27,171 nucleotides of DNA. Source: Salinisphaera sp002433465 (GTDB lineage Bacteria > Pseudomonadota > Gammaproteobacteria > Nevskiales > Salinisphaeraceae). The stretch is from positions 1-27,171 of the forward strand of contig NZ_APNL01000029.1 of assembly GCF_040361435.1 (NCBI RefSeq). The letters run 5' to 3'. Under the pieces are notes generated by a model. It was not told the origin of the DNA. It did not search any database and worked only from the letters and a program-made list of their open reading frames with translations. Position 1 is the stretch's first letter. Every line of letters starts with the position of its first letter. Both the position numbers and the translations under genes were made by a program. Of this stretch, positions 22,855 through 27,171 are shown piece by piece.

Positions 22855-25647
22855 TCAAGGTCGTAGGTAAGCGCCGACCTCTTCCGGCGACACCGGCCGG
22901 CTCAGATAGAAGCCCTGTGCCAGATCGCAGCCATAGCGGTTGAGCAGATCGAGTTGTTCGGCGGTTTCGATGCCTTCCACCACCACGGTCTTGCCCAGGC
23001 CATGCAGCATGTCGATAAGCGAGCGCATCACGATGGCTGCGTCGCTGCCCGGCATTTCGATGCCGTCGACGAAGCAACGGTCGATCTTGACCGTCTGGAC
23101 CGGCAACTGGCGCAGATAGCTGAACGAGGAATAACCGGTACCGAAGTCGTCCATCGACATCCGAACGCCCAGCGCGTTGAGTTCCCGTATCCGCGCGCTC
23201 GCCGTCGCCATATCGGTCAGCAACAGGTTTTCGGTGATTTCCAGCTCCAGACGTTCGCCCGGCAACCCGGTCTGTACGAGCGTACGTTGCACCATCTCGA
23301 CAAAATCCTCGGTCCAGAACTGTTTGGGCGAAACGTTGACCGCAATGCGTTCCGGCCGGGCCGAAGCCGGGAACGCATGCAGATACTGGTGACAGGCCTG
23401 GCGCAGTATCCACGCCCCGGCCGCGACGATGAGCCCCGAGCTCTCGAGCGCCGGAATGAACAGCCCCGGCGGCACGATTCCGCGCTCCGGATGGCGCCAG
23501 CGCACCAGCGCCTCCACCGCGCCCAGCCCGCCGTTGTCCATGCGTACCAGCGGCTGAAACTGCAGGAACAGCTCTTCGTTGTCGATCGCGTGACGCAGTT
23601 CCGCCTCGATCTGCACACGTTCGCGTATGCGCTCATTCATGCGCTTTTCGAAAAAGACGTGCCGGCCGCGGCCGCCGTCCTTGGCTTGATACATCGCCGC
23701 ATCCGCGTGCGCCAGTAGCGCTTCGGCGTCGCGACCGTCGGCGGGATACAGGGCCAGGCCGATGCTGGCGCTGACCCGGTGTTCAAGACCGTTGATCACA
23801 TACGTTTCAGACAGGCGATCGATAAGGCGTCGAGCACAGCGATCCAGGGCCGCGACATCGTCGGCACGCGGCAACAGGACTACGAATTCGTCGCCGCCCC
23901 AGCGGGCCACGGTGTCCATGTCGTCGAGCGCGTCAGCAAAGCGCTGGGCTGCCTCGACGAGCAGCGCATCACCGGCGCTGTGGCCCACCGAATCGTTGAC
24001 GTTCTTGAAATGATCGAGATCGATGAACATGAGCGCGAGCGCCTGCTCGACGCCGGCGGCCAGCGCGATCTGGTGCTCAAGGCGGTCGATGAACAGCTGG
24101 CGGTTGGGCAGGCCAGTCAGTCCGTCGTAGTGCGCCTGGCGATAGAGTTCCTTTTCGCGCCCCGAAGCGGCCAGCGCCACCGCCAGGCGATCGGCGACCG
24201 CAAGCGCCTGCTGTTCATCCTCCGCGCTTGTATCCGTGCCGCGATAACCTGCGAACAGCGCCGCCCACAGGCGACCGTGCTCGCGTACCGGCGCTACCGT
24301 GACCCGGTCGATGTCGAGATCGCGCAACTGCTGCGTGTAGGACAACTCGGCCAGCGCGTCGTCGTCGAGATACAGCAGCCGCTCGTGGCGATCCAGCGCC
24401 TCGCGCTCGGCGGCGCCGGGCTGCACGCGATAGCTTTTCACGTGTTCGGGCCGGGCCAGCTCGACGACGTGCAAATGCGCGACCTGCGGCAGGTCAGGGT
24501 CGAACAACAGAATCGCAGCGACTTGGGCCTGCATGATGCGGTGCAGGCTCTGCAGCATGTTCTCGACCACGGTTTCCGCACCCGCCGAGGTGAGAATGCC
24601 GCGGTCGGTCGCCGCCAGGACGTCCAGGGTATGAAACTGCGTGCCCAGGCGTTTCGCCATCGTATTGAAGGCGTCACCCAGCTCTTCGAATTCGTCGCTG
24701 CTGTCGATCGCGACCCGGGTCGCGAATTCGCCCTCGGCAATCCTTTGGACACCGGCACGCAGGCGCCGTAGCGGATCGCTGACCCGTCGAATCTGGCTCA
24801 TCCCGAGCATGCCGGCCGCGATCAGGCTCAGCAGCACCACGAACGGCAGCAGCCGGTAGAACGTCACGGCCGGCTGAGCGGCAGCGGACCAGGGCTTGAA
24901 GCCGATCACCCGCCAGCTCACGCCATCGAAATGGCTGGGAATGAACACGTCCCAGTAAGCCACCAGCGTATCTTCGCCGTCCACCGGTATCCGGCCAGGG
25001 GCGGTCAACGTGATGGCCCCGCCCTGTATACGTTCATCATAGACAGACTGCAGATCCGGGCAGTCGAGCATCCGCTGAGTCTGCTGTTCCACTACGCAAA
25101 AGCGCGTGTCATTGGGCCAGCGGTCGGCGTTGCCGATCACGTAGTCGGGGTCGAGCCGCCCCGCCACCATACGCGGCCGACCATCCACCGTCGTCAGCGC
25201 ACGCAGCATGACCATACCGCCTTTGTTGAGCGGCTGGGCAATCAGGCGGGTCCGCGGCGGCGTCTTTGCCAGCGATGACGGCGACTCTTCGGCGAACGAA
25301 ACCGGCAAAAGCCGCGCGTCGCCGTAGAGCATACGGCGCTCGCCGTCCGAATACAGCGCGACTGCCTCGAAGGCGGGCACGCCGTTTTCAGTATGCCCCC
25401 GCGCGGCCGAATCCTCAGCAATGCGTATCAACAGTGCCTCGGCCACCTTGAGCCGGCTGAAGATGTCGAGCCCCTCGCTCTGGCTATCGTTGGCCAGCCG
25501 CTGCGCGGCCTGCTGCGCCACCACACGGCTCGTGTTGAACCAGGCCAGTACGGCGACCGCCACGACCGGCACGAACGCCGCGAGCAGAAAGCGCAGAAAA
25601 AGGCGCCGCGCAAACGCGCCGCGGAACGGCCCGATGGTCAAACGCAT
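22855..25647 (-). CDS. Membrane GAF-GGDEF-EAL c-di-GMP protein with HAMP
   Basis: A 930-residue inner-membrane signalling protein. TM1 is at 17-37, a periplasmic sensor region of about 225 residues follows (38-263), then TM2 at 264-283, HAMP at 289-342 and a GAF-like domain at 343-495. The cyclase domain (about 503-660) has an intact GGDEF at 584-588, but no RxxD inhibitory site upstream. The EAL domain (about 676-920) keeps E702-A-L, E806, 'MDDFGTGYS' (D823, D824), K844 and E881, so phosphodiesterase activity is expected. Either or both outputs may operate. Its ATG shares one base with the stop of the pseudopilin gene (TGATG), so translation is coupled. Confidence 0.93.
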   Translation of the reverse strand: MRLTIGPFRGAFARRLFLRFLLAAFVPVVAVAVLAWFNTSRVVAQQAAQRLANDSQSEGLDIFSRLKVAEALLIRIAEDSAARGHTENGVPAFEAVALYSDGERRMLYGDARLLPVSFAEESPSSLAKTPPRTRLIAQPLNKGGMVMLRALTTVDGRPRMVAGRLDPDYVIGNADRWPNDTRFCVVEQQTQRMLDCPDLQSVYDERIQGGAITLTAPGRIPVDGEDTLVAYWDVFIPSHFDGVSWRVIGFKPWSAAAQPAVTFYRLLPFVVLLSLIAAGMLGMSQIRRVSDPLRRLRAGVQRIAEGEFATRVAIDSSDEFEELGDAFNTMAKRLGTQFHTLDVLAATDRGILTSAGAETVVENMLQSLHRIMQAQVAAILLFDPDLPQVAHLHVVELARPEHVKSYRVQPGAAEREALDRHERLLYLDDDALAELSYTQQLRDLDIDRVTVAPVREHGRLWAALFAGYRGTDTSAEDEQQALAVADRLAVALAASGREKELYRQAHYDGLTGLPNRQLFIDRLEHQIALAAGVEQALALMFIDLDHFKNVNDSVGHSAGDALLVEAAQRFADALDDMDTVARWGGDEFVVLLPRADDVAALDRCARRLIDRLSETYVINGLEHRVSASIGLALYPADGRDAEALLAHADAAMYQAKDGGRGRHVFFEKRMNERIRERVQIEAELRHAIDNEELFLQFQPLVRMDNGGLGAVEALVRWRHPERGIVPPGLFIPALESSGLIVAAGAWILRQACHQYLHAFPASARPERIAVNVSPKQFWTEDFVEMVQRTLVQTGLPGERLELEITENLLLTDMATASARIRELNALGVRMSMDDFGTGYSSFSYLRQLPVQTVKIDRCFVDGIEMPGSDAAIVMRSLIDMLHGLGKTVVVEGIETAEQLDLLNRYGCDLAQGFYLSRPVSPEEVGAYLRP

Positions 25648-26213
25648 CAACTGCGGCCCGCCAGCTCGGAGCCCATGCCGATGAATTCACCGTTGAGCCC
25701 GCGCACGATATCGTCGCGGCTGGCCTTTGCGGTCAACGGGCGCTGGCTCTGTCCGTCCTTGCCCATGCTATACAGATCGTAATCGGTATTGATGGGCACC
25801 GTGCCCTTGTAGGAACGGAACTGACCCTTGCCGTTGCCTTTCACGTTGGCGTGATTGAGAAACTGGTATGGATTGCCCCAGGGATCCTGCTTGCCAGCCA
25901 TACCGATATCGGCAAGGCTGTTGGGCAGCCGCTGGGTCGCGACATAGAACCGCTCGATGAGGTTTTCCATCTCGCGGATATCGGCCATTGCCTGGGCGCG
26001 ATCGGCGCGGTCGGTATAGCCCACATACGCCGGATAGGCGATACCGGCGAGCAGGCCGAGTATCGCGATCGCCATGAGCAATTCCACCAGGCTAAAGCCG
26101 CGGCCGCGCCCCATGCGTAGCTGGCGCCGCAGCAAGATATGGCGAAAAACGCGGCGCATGGCGGATCCGAAAACAGGCCTGGCTTTGTTTATCGACCGAA
26201 ACGGCCAAAACAT
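25647..26213 (-). CDS. GspG-like pseudopilin (type IV pilin fold)
   Basis: A 188-residue prepilin-like protein. The processing site and hydrophobic spine are clear: 'GRGFSLVELLMAIAILGLLAGIAYPAY', cut between G39 and F40, with the conserved glutamate at +5 (E44). 'QDPWGNPYQF' and 'DYDLYSMGKDGQS' match the major pseudopilin GspG, including its calcium-binding end. The insert and tail between and after these segments differ from GspG ('RGLNGEFIGMGSEL'). No other secretion gene is present, so it is an orphan here. The start at 26213 has AAGGGGG 4 nt upstream, giving an unusually long 39-residue basic leader; internal ATGs at 26159 and 26114 lack such sites. Confidence 0.85.
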   Translation of the reverse strand: MFWPFRSINKARPVFGSAMRRVFRHILLRRQLRMGRGRGFSLVELLMAIAILGLLAGIAYPAYVGYTDRADRAQAMADIREMENLIERFYVATQRLPNSLADIGMAGKQDPWGNPYQFLNHANVKGNGKGQFRSYKGTVPINTDYDLYSMGKDGQSQRPLTAKASRDDIVRGLNGEFIGMGSELAGRS

Positions 26214-26416
26214 CAGCCCCCTTGCCTTGCGGCCGGTCGGCCCGCGTTAACTGCGCCGCGGGTGGAAAGTGCTGCTCGATTACGCCGTCATTCGCTGCGA
26301 ATGCCCGCCGCGCCGGCAGTGGCGAGATTCGGCCCACTCGCCACGGCTCGGCGGACCGGGCGAACGATGCGACGGCGACCGATTAAACGCGTCATTCGCG
26401 AAGACAACGACTGGCC

Positions 26417-27171
26417 CTAATCGGAGGCAGCCGCCAGCCGAGCACGCATCGCCAGCGCCACCTGCATGGTGGTCAGCCGCGGCGTCGATACCCCGTGCTG
26501 TTCCGCCAGGGCCACGACGTTGCCCAGAATGGCCTGAATTTCCATCGGCCGACCGTTGAGATAATCCAGCGCCATGCTGTTGATATAGGCCGGCATCTTG
26601 CGCGTGCCGGCAATATTCTTGTCGATGGCGTCTTCGGGCATGGGATGGCCATCGGCCGCGGCCACCGCACAGACTTCGGCCATCATTGCCCGGGCCAGCG
26701 CCTCGCCGCCGGGCGTATCCAGCAGGGTCACGGTATCGGCGCCGCCCGCCAGCACCGACAACGGGTTGAACGGCGTATTCCACAGACTCTTGCGCCAGCG
26801 CTCGCCGACCACGGCCTCGGAGAGCTTCACGTCGATGCCGCCGGCTTCGAAGCGTTCGGCAATATCACGACATGCATCGGTAATGCCCTCGGGCCAGGCA
26901 CCCATCGTCAGCGAGCCGAATGCCTTGTGCTCGATCTTGCCCGGCGCGACCCGGCTCACGGCAATAAACGCCAGGCAGCTGATAATCGGGTTGTTCGGCA
27001 GCGCATCGGCGACATCGCGTTCGATATCGATACCGTTTTCGATGAGCACGATGCGGGTGTTTTCGCCCACCCACGGCTTGATCAGCGCACCGCGATCGAT
27101 CGATGGCAGCACCTTCACACAGCAGATCACGTAGTCGGCTTCACCCTCGGGCGTATCGCCGTCGCGATAGA
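26417..27171 (-). CDS. 2-dehydropantoate 2-reductase family protein, 5' part off the window
   Basis: C-terminal about 250 residues of a ketopantoate reductase-type oxidoreductase. The N-terminal GxGxxG part lies beyond the right edge and the frame stays open to 27171, so an apparent GTG at 27130 is not the start. 'DYVICCVKVLPS' is the usual strand after the nucleotide-binding half, 'LIENGIDIE' matches the conserved NG motif, and 'GERWRKSLWNTPFNPLSVLAGG' includes the catalytic lysine and following asparagine. The 'PMEIQAILGNVVALAEQHGVSTPRL' C-terminus fits the family. Whether it makes pantoate or acts on another 2-oxo acid is open. The 203 bp between it and the pseudopilin gene show nothing else. 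Confidence 0.88.
   Translation of the reverse strand, partial: YRDGDTPEGEADYVICCVKVLPSIDRGALIKPWVGENTRIVLIENGIDIERDVADALPNNPIISCLAFIAVSRVAPGKIEHKAFGSLTMGAWPEGITDACRDIAERFEAGGIDVKLSEAVVGERWRKSLWNTPFNPLSVLAGGADTVTLLDTPGGEALARAMMAEVCAVAAADGHPMPEDAIDKNIAGTRKMPAYINSMALDYLNGRPMEIQAILGNVVALAEQHGVSTPRLTTMQVALAMRARLAAASD

Noticed and set aside
1..27171. tRNA, rRNA, CRISPR array, insertion sequence, phage or toxin-antitoxin genes
   Set aside because: Looked for on both strands; no cloverleaf, spaced direct repeats, transposase or integrase motifs were recognised.

Overview
This window is GC-rich chromosomal DNA of proteobacterial type. A halotolerant gammaproteobacterium fits best, and a Salinisphaera-like genus is my guess. 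The reasons are a SlyD-type prolyl isomerase with the gammaproteobacterial tail pattern, a two-cysteine OhrR of the Xanthomonas kind, a BCCT compatible-solute transporter, a GspG-like pseudopilin, and dense metabolic genes with SD-led starts and clean intrinsic terminators. No phage, IS element, tRNA, rRNA or CRISPR array was seen. The assignment comes from reading translated products, not from a database search.

Layout. 184-3146 (+): SDR oxidoreductase, OsmC-family peroxidase, SlyD, second SDR. 3419-5950 (-): Sel1/SH3 periplasmic protein and an APC permease. 5951-6874 is a long divergent gap holding the second copy of a 94-bp dispersed repeat whose first copy is at 3307-3400. 6875-8371 (+): M23 cell-wall endopeptidase. 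8372-8791 may hold a decayed gene. 8856-10526 (-): BCCT transporter, divergent from a secreted acetamidase/formamidase at 10788-12011 (+). Then come Pmp3-type peptide, luciferase-like oxidoreductase, OhrR and a one-TM hypothetical (all +), followed by a small glycine-zipper protein (-).

15414-17794 (-) is a translationally coupled thiolase/glutaryl-CoA dehydrogenase operon, which points to glutarate or lysine breakdown through crotonyl-CoA to acetyl-CoA. A class II aldolase-like gene (18195-18953, +) diverges from it. 19009-22624 (-) is a tight five-gene run: HDAC/acetylpolyamine-amidohydrolase-like deacetylase, GNAT acetyltransferase, a 53-residue DUF2256-like zinc protein, and two alpha/beta hydrolases. 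22855-26213 (-) couples a GspG-like orphan pseudopilin to a membrane GAF-GGDEF-EAL protein. The right edge cuts a ketopantoate-reductase-like gene.

No spectacular defence or biosynthetic system is evident. The most interesting items are the acetyltransferase/deacetylase operon, the pseudopilin/c-di-GMP pair, the dispersed repeat with terminator-like hairpins, and the three-arm inverted repeat in front of the second SDR gene.
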